From Porphyromonadaceae bacterium UBA7176 (GTDB lineage Bacteria > Bacteroidota > Bacteroidia > Bacteroidales > Muribaculaceae): a stretch of DNA of 64,000 nucleotides. Each line of letters opens with the position of its first letter. Position 1 is the first letter of the stretch. Shown here piece after piece: positions 17,470-25,482 of this stretch. The DNA is taken from assembly GCA_002491245.1 (NCBI GenBank), contig DKVO01000035.1, forward strand, positions 38,941-102,940. The letters run 5' to 3'. A model generated the notes under the pieces. That model did no database searches and had not been told where the DNA came from. It was given only the letters and a program-made list of their open reading frames with translations. Made by a program: the position numbers and the translations under genes.

Positions 17470-18741
17470 TTATCTGACGATGGATATGCGGAGTTCGTCA
17501 GGGTTGAGATATTGTGCGGAGATGCGTGCGATGTCGTCGGACGAGAGATTTTGCAAAACCGATTGCTGGCGTTCGAAATATCCGGCCGGTATGCCTACAA
17601 GGTTCTGCGAGGCATAGTTCTGCATCACCGACAGTGGATTGTCGAGCAACTCGGCCAGTCCGCTCATCGCGTATGTGCGGAATCGCTCGAGTTCTTCGCC
17701 ACTGGGCGGATTTAAAGACATACCGGCCATTTCGTGGCGTATTTCATCGACGACAATATCGGCTGCGTTGCGGTCGGTGAGTGTGCCGATATAGATGTTT
17801 GCACCGTCCTGTCCGCCCATCAGGCTTGCGTTTATGCCGTATGTCAGTCCTTTGTCCTCGCGGATATTGCTCATAAGTCGGCTGCCGAAGTAGCCGCCGA
17901 GCGCCATTACGGCAAAACGCAGAGGCACGTAATCAGGATGTTGGCGGCCGGGAGCCGGTATTGCGCACGATATGGCCGCCTGCATGGTGCCCGGCATTTG
18001 GGTGACGACGCATGTTCCGGCTGGGGATGGTGTGGCCGGATGCAGTTCGATCGGATAGCCTTTGCCGAGAGCCGGGATACGTTCGAGAAACTCACGGACG
18101 GCCGCGATCGATGCTTCGTCGAGAAGACCGGAGAGAAAAGCATGTGTTTTCGACGGGCTTATAAGCTGCCGATGATGGGCTGTCAGGCTTTCCGTACTCA
18201 CGGCTTCGATGTCGTTTTCGGTCATTTCGTGGGCCAGTGGATTGCCTTCTCCCCATATCAGCGGTTGCAGTTTGAGGTCGGCAACAGCCGATGGGTCTTC
18301 CCTGGCGGTGCGTAATGCGGTGATAAACTTGGCTTTTGCAACATCGAGGCGTTCTTGCGGAAACACAGAGTCGACTATCATATCAGCCAATACCGGCAGA
18401 ATGTAAGGCAGGCGCGATGTCAGCGACATCGCAGATACAGCGCAGTGATGAGTCTGCATCTGTGTGGCGAAACGGACGCCGTTGAAGTCGATTTCTTCGG
18501 CAATTTCTTTGGCCGGGCGTATCCGCGTGCCTTCCGACAACTGGCTTAAGAGTACTTTTGCCGTTGCTTCACCCATTTCGGCCATGCCTCCGGAGAAATG
18601 CAGCGAGAGTTTGCATATCGGTTGGTCGCCTCCGCTGAAACGGTGGAAAACGATGCCGTTGGAGAGATGTTCAACAGTCTCGTCAGGCAAAGTCATGGAA
18701 GAAAAGGGTCGGACAGATGGTGGAGTGGAGCGATCGGGCAT
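17470..18741 (-). CDS. M16-family peptidase-like protein without zinc motif
   Basis: A 423-residue protein with the two-domain M16 layout. The C-terminal half has FGSRLMSNIREDKGLTYGI, the Arg/Tyr pair that closes the active site in paired M16 proteins. The HxxEH zinc site expected near residue 50 is absent: the region reads GGMAEMGEATAKVLLSQLSEGT. It therefore resembles the non-catalytic subunit of two-part M16B peptidases. No catalytic partner is in the window. No signal peptide is visible, which fits a cytoplasmic location. It overlaps kdsB by one base (TGATG), so the two are coupled. Confidence 0.8.
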   Translation of the reverse strand: MPDRSTPPSVRPFSSMTLPDETVEHLSNGIVFHRFSGGDQPICKLSLHFSGGMAEMGEATAKVLLSQLSEGTRIRPAKEIAEEIDFNGVRFATQMQTHHCAVSAMSLTSRLPYILPVLADMIVDSVFPQERLDVAKAKFITALRTAREDPSAVADLKLQPLIWGEGNPLAHEMTENDIEAVSTESLTAHHRQLISPSKTHAFLSGLLDEASIAAVREFLERIPALGKGYPIELHPATPSPAGTCVVTQMPGTMQAAISCAIPAPGRQHPDYVPLRFAVMALGGYFGSRLMSNIREDKGLTYGINASLMGGQDGANIYIGTLTDRNAADIVVDEIRHEMAGMSLNPPSGEELERFRTYAMSGLAELLDNPLSVMQNYASQNLVGIPAGYFERQQSVLQNLSSDDIARISAQYLNPDELRISIVR

Positions 18742-19499
18742 CAGTCGTTAATGTTTCGGTTGAGATATTCGATTGCGGCCTCGAGGTCGGCAGGTGTGTC
18801 GATGCCGATGGTCGGCTCGTCGGTAATGGCCATGCGGATTTTGTATCCTGCGGATAGCCATCGCAGCTGCTCGAGCGATTCTGCCTGTTCGAGAGGTGCC
18901 TGAGGTATGTCGGCGAGGCGGTCGAGCACGTTGCGACGGTAGGCGTATATGCCTACATGGGTGTGGAATTTTGTCGTTTCGAGCCAACGTTTCCAATCAG
19001 TAGACCTAACATACGGGATGATTGACCTGGAGAAGTAAAGCGCATATCCTTTATCGCCCATGACTACTTTGACGAGGTTGGGGTCGAATAGGGCGTCGAA
19101 GCCGAGAGCTGGGTCGAATGGACGGGCAAGCGAGGCTATATCGACATCAGCATCGTCGAAGCATGAGATAAGCGATTTTATCTGCGAGGGGGCGATAAAC
19201 GGTTCGTCGCCCTGGATGTTGATTATGACGTCGGCATCGGTGGCGAGCAGTGCCGCAGCCTCGCGCACACGGTCGGTGCCGCTGCGGTGGGTGTCGGAGG
19301 TCATTACGGCGCGTCCGCCGAACGCCTCGACAGCATCGGCGATGCGCCGGTCGTCGGTGGCTACGGCAATATCGTCGAGAACTTCGCCGACACGCTCATA
19401 TACGCGTTGAATCATGGGTTTGCCGCCGAGGTCGGCGAGAGGTTTGCCGGGAAAACGGCTCGACGCATACCGCGCCGGAATGATACCGATGACTTTCAT
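18741..19499 (-). CDS. kdsB: 3-deoxy-manno-octulosonate cytidylyltransferase
   Basis: A 252-residue enzyme that makes CMP-Kdo from CTP and Kdo, the activated sugar for the lipid A inner core. It starts with MKVIGIIPARYASSRFPGKP, the nucleotide-binding signature of the family; VIINIQGDEPFI and THVGIYAYRR are also typical. Length is normal. It lies 25 bases downstream of the alcohol dehydrogenase gene and overlaps the M16-like gene. Confidence 0.97.
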   Translation of the reverse strand: MKVIGIIPARYASSRFPGKPLADLGGKPMIQRVYERVGEVLDDIAVATDDRRIADAVEAFGGRAVMTSDTHRSGTDRVREAAALLATDADVIINIQGDEPFIAPSQIKSLISCFDDADVDIASLARPFDPALGFDALFDPNLVKVVMGDKGYALYFSRSIIPYVRSTDWKRWLETTKFHTHVGIYAYRRNVLDRLADIPQAPLEQAESLEQLRWLSAGYKIRMAITDEPTIGIDTPADLEAAIEYLNRNIND

Positions 19500-19524
19500 A
19501 TCTGATGTTTCGTTATTAGCAAAA

Positions 19525-20568
19525 TTATAAATTGTCGGGATAGACTGCGACTTTTATCACGTTGTCGCTCCGGCTCTCGAAAAGGCCGTATGCTTCTTCG
19601 ATTTTAGAGAATGGGAAAGTGTGGGTGATCAGCGGAGTGGTGTCAAGGCGTCCGGCAGAGATCAGGTGCATGATTTCGTCGCAGTCGCAAGCATCGACAC
19701 CTCCGGTCTTGAATGTGAGGTTCTTGCCATACATGTCGGGTAGCGGCAATATCTGTGGTTTGTCGTAAAGCGCTACTATTGTCACGATTGCATTTGGCCT
19801 TGCGCATTCATATGCCATCCGGAAAGTGGTGTCGGAGCCGGCAACCTCTATCACGCGGTCGGCGCCGGTATTGCAGGTGGCTTCCATTGTTTTTCCGAAG
19901 CACTCCTCGGGGCTTGTCACTGTGACAGAAGGAAACAATTTTTGGATGAAATGGCGTCTTGACCTGTCGCTTTCGCTCACTATGATTTTTGCCGGATTTT
20001 TGAGCTGCACGCACATGAGCGTGCAAATTCCGGTAGGCCCGGCTCCGATGATGAGCACAGTGTCGTCGGCTGATATTTCGGATATTTTCGCGGCCCAGTA
20101 TCCTGTGGCGAGGATGTCGCCGACAAACAGCGCCTGACGGTCGGTGACGTTGTCGGGTATCTTTGTGAGACCGTTGTCGGCGAACGGTACCCTTACAAGT
20201 TCGGTCTGGCCTCCGTCGATACGGCATCCCAAAGCCCATCCTCCGTGCTGATCGGTGCAGTTGTTGACCCATCCGTGACGGCAGAAGAAGCATTCGCCAC
20301 AGAAGGTCTCGACATTTACGGCGACACGGTCGCCGGGTTTTACCTTCGATACCGCCGGCCCTACAGCTTCTACAACACCTACCATCTCGTGACCAACCGT
20401 TATCCCCGTGACTGCTTTGGGTACAGCCCCGTGCTTTATGTGCAGGTCGCTTGAACATATGCTGCTCAGTGTGACCCTAACGATGGCGTCGCCCGGGTCG
20501 GAGATTTCAGGGACCGGTTTGTCCGTTATTCCGAACTGCCCCTGCGAGATATAGGTCAATGCTTTCAT
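19525..20568 (-). CDS. Zinc-dependent medium-chain alcohol dehydrogenase
   Basis: A 347-residue MDR-family oxidoreductase. Catalytic zinc ligands are in SSICSSDLH and VGHEMVG; the structural zinc loop has four Cys (CGECFFCRHGWVNNC). The NAD(P) Rossmann motif is IIGAGPTG at about residue 172. The sequence is closest to secondary alcohol or polyol dehydrogenases of the zinc family; substrate not predictable. It is in the middle of a minus-strand operon with a 19-base gap to the NfeD gene. Confidence 0.9.
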   Translation of the reverse strand: MKALTYISQGQFGITDKPVPEISDPGDAIVRVTLSSICSSDLHIKHGAVPKAVTGITVGHEMVGVVEAVGPAVSKVKPGDRVAVNVETFCGECFFCRHGWVNNCTDQHGGWALGCRIDGGQTELVRVPFADNGLTKIPDNVTDRQALFVGDILATGYWAAKISEISADDTVLIIGAGPTGICTLMCVQLKNPAKIIVSESDRSRRHFIQKLFPSVTVTSPEECFGKTMEATCNTGADRVIEVAGSDTTFRMAYECARPNAIVTIVALYDKPQILPLPDMYGKNLTFKTGGVDACDCDEIMHLISAGRLDTTPLITHTFPFSKIEEAYGLFESRSDNVIKVAVYPDNL

Positions 20569-20587
20569 ATGGAGCTTATTGAGTGTT

Positions 20588-21904
20588 TTAAGCTTCGGTT
20601 ACGTAGAGCTGGGCGTTTTCGTATTTTGTCACTTTGACGTTCCGATGAGCGGCGATGAAGGGCCCGGTTGAGACAGCGTCGAAAATGGTCCCGTCGATTT
20701 CGATTTTGCCGGCCGGGCGCATATCGGTCACGGCTTTGCCTGTATGCCCGATGTAGCTTGCCGGCGACATGTCGACACCCACAAATCCATCGGAAACTTT
20801 TAACTCGGTCATGAGCTCGGTGTGCTTGCGGAATACTTTCGGACCTCTCGATGAGGTGAGGTACACAACAGCAGCAATTGCAAGTAAGCCTCCTATACCG
20901 ACAATAATCAGCGATCGGCATACAGAAACGAAGTCGAAACCGGTGACGGCATCATTTGAAAGCATGCCTCCAACAAGAGCAATTACAATCGCTATTATTC
21001 CGGAAGCCCCGGTAATACCGAAACCGGGTATGACAAATATCTCGAGTGCTATCAGCGCCACACCGATGATGAAGCATAGGAGTACCCAGGCCGGGACGTT
21101 TCCGCCAACAAACATCGGCAGAAAGTAGAGCACGGTTGCCACAGATGCTACCGCGGCAGCGAAACCGAGCCCGGGAGTATGCATCTCCATGTAGATGCCT
21201 CCGAGTATGAGCATGACGAGAATGGCCCGGACGGCGGCGTTGGCAAGGAAGCCCATGATGTCGTCGGCGAGGGTGCTGCGGTAGTACGATACTCCGGCTC
21301 CGGCCATGTCGAGGTCGGTGAGCACGGCGTTGAGGTTGGGCGCGATACCGTCGGCATATCCGCATTCGACAGCCTGGGTGGCTGTCAGCGATACGGAGAC
21401 TTCGGGATTGACCATTGAAGCGGCTATCGCAGGGTCGCGGCGCCATATGGTGCTATCGCCGTGGGCGATGCGTCCGTGGTGCTCGGCAGTGGCTCGCATG
21501 ATGGTGCTCATGTACGACTGGTATTTTTCGGGCATTGGTTCGCCTGCACCATTGACAACTGTCGCAGAGCCCATGCTTGCAGCCGGGGCCATGTAGACAC
21601 TGTCGCAGGCGAGGGCTATGAGGGCGCCTGCAGAGGCGGCATTGACGTCGACGTAGGCTACAGTCGGCAGGATGCTGCGCATCAGGGCTGTGCGGATGGA
21701 GTCGGCGGCATCGAGTGCTCCGCCGTAGGTGTTGAGTTTGACGATGAGGAGGTCGGCACCCGACTCGATTGCCTGTCGTTCTCCTTGCTTGAAATGGTGG
21801 AACGCGCTTTGATCGATTTCGGTTTCGACAGGAATGACGAAAACGCTTCGTGCTTGGGAAACCAGGCATACAAGCGACAGGAGGATGGCGATAAAGTGTT
21901 TCAT
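20588..21904 (-). CDS. NfeD family membrane serine protease
   Basis: A 438-residue protein with signal peptide, a ClpP-like domain (residues about 20-215), a membrane domain of four to five helices (about 225-365) and a C-terminal OB-fold NfeD domain (about 385-436). The nucleophile is probably S91 in NAASAGALIAL and the base K127 in MPEKYQSYM, matching the Ser-Lys dyad of the long NfeD form. Such proteins usually work with SPFH/flotillin proteins in membrane quality control; no flotillin gene is in the window. It overlaps the upstream flippase-like gene by four bases. Confidence 0.92.
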   Translation of the reverse strand: MKHFIAILLSLVCLVSQARSVFVIPVETEIDQSAFHHFKQGERQAIESGADLLIVKLNTYGGALDAADSIRTALMRSILPTVAYVDVNAASAGALIALACDSVYMAPAASMGSATVVNGAGEPMPEKYQSYMSTIMRATAEHHGRIAHGDSTIWRRDPAIAASMVNPEVSVSLTATQAVECGYADGIAPNLNAVLTDLDMAGAGVSYYRSTLADDIMGFLANAAVRAILVMLILGGIYMEMHTPGLGFAAAVASVATVLYFLPMFVGGNVPAWVLLCFIIGVALIALEIFVIPGFGITGASGIIAIVIALVGGMLSNDAVTGFDFVSVCRSLIIVGIGGLLAIAAVVYLTSSRGPKVFRKHTELMTELKVSDGFVGVDMSPASYIGHTGKAVTDMRPAGKIEIDGTIFDAVSTGPFIAAHRNVKVTKYENAQLYVTEA

Positions 21905-22953
21905 GACGGGGAGTTATTACGTGCGTTTTTGCCGAAATATCCGGGCAGTAGTGCGACACCGGCGATGAGGTAGATGTAGTAGCTGAACAGACGCCACACC
22001 AGGGCGAGGATTGCGGCGACGCCGAGGTCGCCGATCAGATCGCCGTAATAGTTTGCGAACAGCCACTCGCTGATGCCGCTTCCTCCCGGGGTTGGGCTGA
22101 CCATGAGGACTACCCACACAACGAACTGGCGGCCGAAGACAAGAAGGCCTGAGGCAGAGGGGACGAATGCCCAGAAGAGGGCGTTGACGACGAAGTAGCG
22201 CGAGAACCAGCTCAGGACTGTGCCTCCGAATACCTGTGCCCACCAGGCCCTCGAGCGGCCTTTGACCCAGTTGGATGTGGCGACCATGTTGTCGGCCATG
22301 CCTTCGATGTTGTGGCGCCAGCGTTTCAGCCATCGCCATGCGGCGATGCGCGAGAGGATGCGCCTTGTAGCTTCGGGTTTGCCTATTATTGCGAAGTAGA
22401 GGATTGATGTCCAGATACATATGCCGGCATATACAAGCCAGAATACTAATTTGACACCGCCGAGGAACAGCTCAGAACCGCCGCTACTGATGCCGGGCAT
22501 ACCGAAGAGGTCGTCCCACGGGAGGATGAGGAGGATAATTGGGCAGAAGATGACGAAAAAGAGTTCGTCGAGAAATAATGTAGTGAGGGTCAGTGAAGTG
22601 GCTCGTCCAAGCTTGATGCCTTCGCGGTTGAGGTAGAAGATTGCGAGGGCACTGCCCCCGACCACCGATGGCGTTATGGCGGATGTGAAGGCGCACATTA
22701 TGTCGGTGCGCCAAGCCCGTTTCCATGTGAGATCGCCTGCGGCGATAGTGTGAAACCGCCAAGCGAGGCCGAAGTCGCGGCCGACGACGAAAATGAATGC
22801 CAGACAAAGACCGACGAGAGTGCGGCTGTCAAAGGTTATCGACCGCAGTGTGTCGGCATCGATGTCGCGGCGAAACAGCCATATTGCGACGGCGACACCC
22901 AAAACAAGCGGCAGAACTATGCGCCACAGGGTTTTTGTCAGGTCTTTTGTCAT
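21901..22953 (-). CDS. LPG-synthase-like flippase membrane protein
   Basis: A 350-residue multi-pass protein of the family typified by the membrane half of lysylphosphatidylglycerol synthase (UPF0104/PF03706). Visible marks are GRDFGLAWRFHTI, SAITPSVVGGSALAIFYLNREG and VSPTPGGSGISEWLF, the conserved Gly/Pro-rich helices. No soluble synthase domain follows. Likely role is lipid or glycolipid movement, unproven. It is three bases after the TIM-barrel gene stop and overlaps nfeD by four. Confidence 0.85.
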   Translation of the reverse strand: MTKDLTKTLWRIVLPLVLGVAVAIWLFRRDIDADTLRSITFDSRTLVGLCLAFIFVVGRDFGLAWRFHTIAAGDLTWKRAWRTDIMCAFTSAITPSVVGGSALAIFYLNREGIKLGRATSLTLTTLFLDELFFVIFCPIILLILPWDDLFGMPGISSGGSELFLGGVKLVFWLVYAGICIWTSILYFAIIGKPEATRRILSRIAAWRWLKRWRHNIEGMADNMVATSNWVKGRSRAWWAQVFGGTVLSWFSRYFVVNALFWAFVPSASGLLVFGRQFVVWVVLMVSPTPGGSGISEWLFANYYGDLIGDLGVAAILALVWRLFSYYIYLIAGVALLPGYFGKNARNNSPS

Positions 22954-22956
22954 GGT

Positions 22957-23526
22957 TTACTCGGTGAGTGCAATAAGGCTTGCGACGGTTGCGACAGGAT
23001 CGGGAGTGTCGAAAATGCCGTCGGTGACATAAAAACCGGAGAAACCGAGGGCGAGCATGTCGGAGTAATGGTCTTGAAGCCCACGGGCATCGGTGAGTGC
23101 GACAAATGGGATTTCGACGCCACAGCGACGAGCGTCGGCGATAATGGCGGTGTCGGTGCCGGGAGCGATGACGAGGTAGTCGATGTCGGCTTTTGCAAGA
23201 GTGATGGCAGAGTCGGCTGATGCTATTTGTGCACCGACGATTGCTTCCGCGCCGAGGTCGTCGCGAGTCTTGACTGGATTGCTCCCGAGGTCGAGGTAGA
23301 CACCGTGGGCACTGAGTTCGCGGACGGCCGAGACGTCGTTCGCAACACTGAGCATGACTCCGGCGTCGCGGCACAGGGGCACAAGTTCTTCTGCTATGTC
23401 GCGCCAGTGGCCGGGGTCGGCGTCGGGCATGTCTATCACAAGCCACAAGCAGCCACCTTCGACTGCCATCTGGCCCATTTCGCTTATCGAATATCGCCCT
23501 GAATGAGCGAGTCGTATCTGTATCAT
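22957..23526 (-). CDS. ThiE/TenI-like TIM-barrel protein
   Basis: A 189-residue protein beginning MIQIRLAHSGRYSISEMG. The chain shows the beta-alpha pattern of thiamine phosphate synthase and TenI (GVYLDLGSNP, AIVGAQIASADSAITLAKADIDYLVIAPG, GFYVTDGIF). Residues that bind pyrophosphate and metal in real ThiE (such as the HLGQ.D loop) are not conserved, so it is probably not a thiamine enzyme. Start at 23526 is chosen because the promoter box at 23575-23582 and the family length both favour it over 23577. First gene of the minus-strand operon that runs to the M16-like gene. Confidence 0.7.
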   Translation of the reverse strand: MIQIRLAHSGRYSISEMGQMAVEGGCLWLVIDMPDADPGHWRDIAEELVPLCRDAGVMLSVANDVSAVRELSAHGVYLDLGSNPVKTRDDLGAEAIVGAQIASADSAITLAKADIDYLVIAPGTDTAIIADARRCGVEIPFVALTDARGLQDHYSDMLALGFSGFYVTDGIFDTPDPVATVASLIALTE

Positions 23527-23574
23527 AGTGATTTTAAGAAGTTTTCGCTCTATCATAAGAGAGCAATAATGATA

Positions 23575-23582
23575 CAAAGTTA
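23575..23582 (-). promoter_or_regulatory. Promoter -7 box of the ThiE-like to M16-like operon
   Basis: Minus-strand TAACTTTG, 48 bases before the ATG at 23526. It is 52 bases from the divergent box at 23635. Confidence 0.5.
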
Positions 23583-23634
23583 CAAAAATTCCATAAATAT
23601 GAAAAACGGGGGATAAAAGTTGGTGCGGATGTTG

Positions 23635-23642
23635 TAATTTTG
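23635..23642 (+). promoter_or_regulatory. Promoter -7 box of the permease gene
   Basis: TAATTTTG, 23 bases before the permease ATG. Confidence 0.5.
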
Positions 23643-23665
23643 CAATGCTTTAAAATTTAGGCAAT

Positions 23666-24898
23666 ATGAATTTAGAACATCTTTTACACTCGTTTATATC
23701 TATCCTGAACCAGATGTCGCCCTATATACTGCTGGGTTTTCTGATTGCAGGATTGCTCCATGTGTTCGTTCGTCCGTCAACGATGAGCCGTCATTTGTCG
23801 GGTTCTGGTCTCGGTCCGGTTGTCAAGGCAGCTCTTTTCGGTATCCCCCTCCCACTTTGCTCTTGCGGCGTGTTGCCTACGGCAGTATCGCTTCGCCGTC
23901 AGGGAGCATCGCGAGCAGCGTCGACGTCGTTTCTTATCGCAACACCTCAGACAGGAGTTGATTCGATCGCTGCGACTTATTCACTGTTGGGCCTTCCGTT
24001 TGCTCTTATCCGCCCGATAGCGGCTCTTGTAGGGGCTGTAGGTGGCGGCCTGGCGGTAGGAAAGTTTGCACCGCAGGATGCCGCTGGAGTTGACGGTGGC
24101 GCAGCCGTGGAGGAGAGCATACCTCAAGGTTTCGGCCACAAGCTGTTTGAGGCTGTGCGTTATGGTCTTGTCGATATGGTCGGCAGTGTGGGCAAGTGGC
24201 TTGTGATCGGTCTTGTTGTGGCAGCGTTGATAACAGTATTTGTTCCTGACAGCATCTTCCTTGGTCTTAGCGAATATCCTTTGTTGGCGATGCTTGCGGT
24301 AGTTGCAGTGGCTGTGCCGATGTATATCTGCGCTACGGGATCGATACCCATCGCACTGTCGCTGATGGCAAAGGGCTTGTCGCCCGGTATCGCTTTCGTG
24401 ATGTTAATGGCCGGCCCGGCAGCTAACTTTGCGTCGATAGTTATCCTTGGCCGTAGTCACGGACGTAAGGCGACGGCGATCTATGTGGCATCGGTAGTTG
24501 TGACTGCAATCGCATTCGGTCTTGTGATAGATCTCCTGTTACCTCGTGAGTGGTTTGCGTTGCCCGTAAGCCTTGCCGGCGGATCTTGCCATGAATCGTT
24601 TGGATGGTTTGATACGGCATGTTCGGTGCTTCTTGCCGGCCTTCTGATCTATTCAGCATTAAAATCGAAAATAGTCAAACATAATAAACCCCAAGAGAAT
24701 ATGACACGTAAGTATAAAATTGAAGGAATGTCGTGCAATCACTGCAAGGCTACAGTGGAACGCCAGATCGGTGCAATAGAAGGAGTTGAGAATGTAACAG
24801 TAGACCTCTCCGGCAAGACAGCCGAGGTGGAGGGCGATGTTGCTCCTGAGAAAGTAGTTGAGGCTATCCGTATGGCCGGTTTCGAGTACGTGGAGTGA
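23666..24898 (+). CDS. SO_0444-type metal efflux permease fused to HMA domain
   Basis: A 410-residue inner-membrane protein. Residues 1-335 are a multi-pass permease with the signature PLPLCSCGVLPTAVSLRRQG and TPQTGVDSI, placing it with the DUF318/SO_0444 copper-zinc efflux family. Residues about 345-410 form a heavy-metal-associated domain with GMSCNHC. The fusion suggests that the HMA domain delivers a soft metal (copper or zinc) to the channel. The ATG that opens the HMA part follows an A/G-rich stretch (ccaagagaat), so an internal start making a free chaperone is possible. It ends with no gap against the convergent phosphodiesterase gene. Confidence 0.87.
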   Translation: MNLEHLLHSFISILNQMSPYILLGFLIAGLLHVFVRPSTMSRHLSGSGLGPVVKAALFGIPLPLCSCGVLPTAVSLRRQGASRAASTSFLIATPQTGVDSIAATYSLLGLPFALIRPIAALVGAVGGGLAVGKFAPQDAAGVDGGAAVEESIPQGFGHKLFEAVRYGLVDMVGSVGKWLVIGLVVAALITVFVPDSIFLGLSEYPLLAMLAVVAVAVPMYICATGSIPIALSLMAKGLSPGIAFVMLMAGPAANFASIVILGRSHGRKATAIYVASVVVTAIAFGLVIDLLLPREWFALPVSLAGGSCHESFGWFDTACSVLLAGLLIYSALKSKIVKHNKPQENMTRKYKIEGMSCNHCKATVERQIGAIEGVENVTVDLSGKTAEVEGDVAPEKVVEAIRMAGFEYVE

Positions 24899-25399
24899 TT
24901 ACGGACGAGGGGCGAGTTCGATGACCTCACAGTCGCGAATGTCGTCGCCGTCGATTATAAGTTTGACGAGGGTGCGCACTTTCTGCCAACCCTGGTCGCC
25001 GGCCGCGCCCGGGTTTATGTGCAATAAGCCGAGGTCGCGGTCGTATATTATCTTTAGGATGTGAGAGTGACCGTCGACCATAAGTTTAATATCGTTCTCG
25101 CGGAGTAGTTTTTTCATACCGGGAGACCATCGGCCCGGGTATCCACCGATATGGGTCAGCAGTATCCTGACGTTTTCGACGGTGAAAATATCTAATTCGG
25201 GACACATACGCCTTACCTCACCGGTGTCGATGTTGCCAGATACGGCCCTGACTACCGGGACGCAGCCGACAAGCCGCCGGATTATGTCGTAGTGTCCGAT
25301 ATCGCCAGCGTGCCAAACTTCGTCGCATCCGCTGAAGTGGGTGACATAGCGGTCGTCCCACTTTCCGTGAGTGTCGCTCAATATTCCGATTTTCTTCAT
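24899..25399 (-). CDS. YfcE/MJ0936-type metallophosphoesterase
   Basis: A 166-residue cytoplasmic phosphodiesterase. Motifs: GILSDTHGKWDD, HAGDIGHYD, VSGNIDTGEV, THIGGYPG and VDGHSHI, the full metal-binding set of the YfcE family. The natural substrate is unknown. Promoter at 25408-25415 lies very close to the start codon; divergent from the GH27 operon. Confidence 0.92.
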   Translation of the reverse strand: MKKIGILSDTHGKWDDRYVTHFSGCDEVWHAGDIGHYDIIRRLVGCVPVVRAVSGNIDTGEVRRMCPELDIFTVENVRILLTHIGGYPGRWSPGMKKLLRENDIKLMVDGHSHILKIIYDRDLGLLHINPGAAGDQGWQKVRTLVKLIIDGDDIRDCEVIELAPRP

Positions 25400-25407
25400 A
25401 AGTGATG

Positions 25408-25415
25408 CAAAGTTA
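25408..25415 (-). promoter_or_regulatory. Promoter -7 box of the metallophosphoesterase gene
   Basis: Minus-strand TAACTTTG only 8 bases upstream of the ATG, implying a very short or no leader. Confidence 0.55.
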
Positions 25416-25447
25416 AATTAAAAATTGCTTTGCAGGATAAAAATGTG

Positions 25448-25455
25448 TATTTTTG
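25448..25455 (+). promoter_or_regulatory. Promoter -7 box of the GH27 operon
   Basis: TATTTTTG with a TTTG 15 bases upstream (25429-25432), shorter than the usual gap. It is 27 bases before the GH27 ATG. Confidence 0.5.
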
Positions 25456-25482
25456 TGAGACCTAAACCAAGCAAAAATCTAA

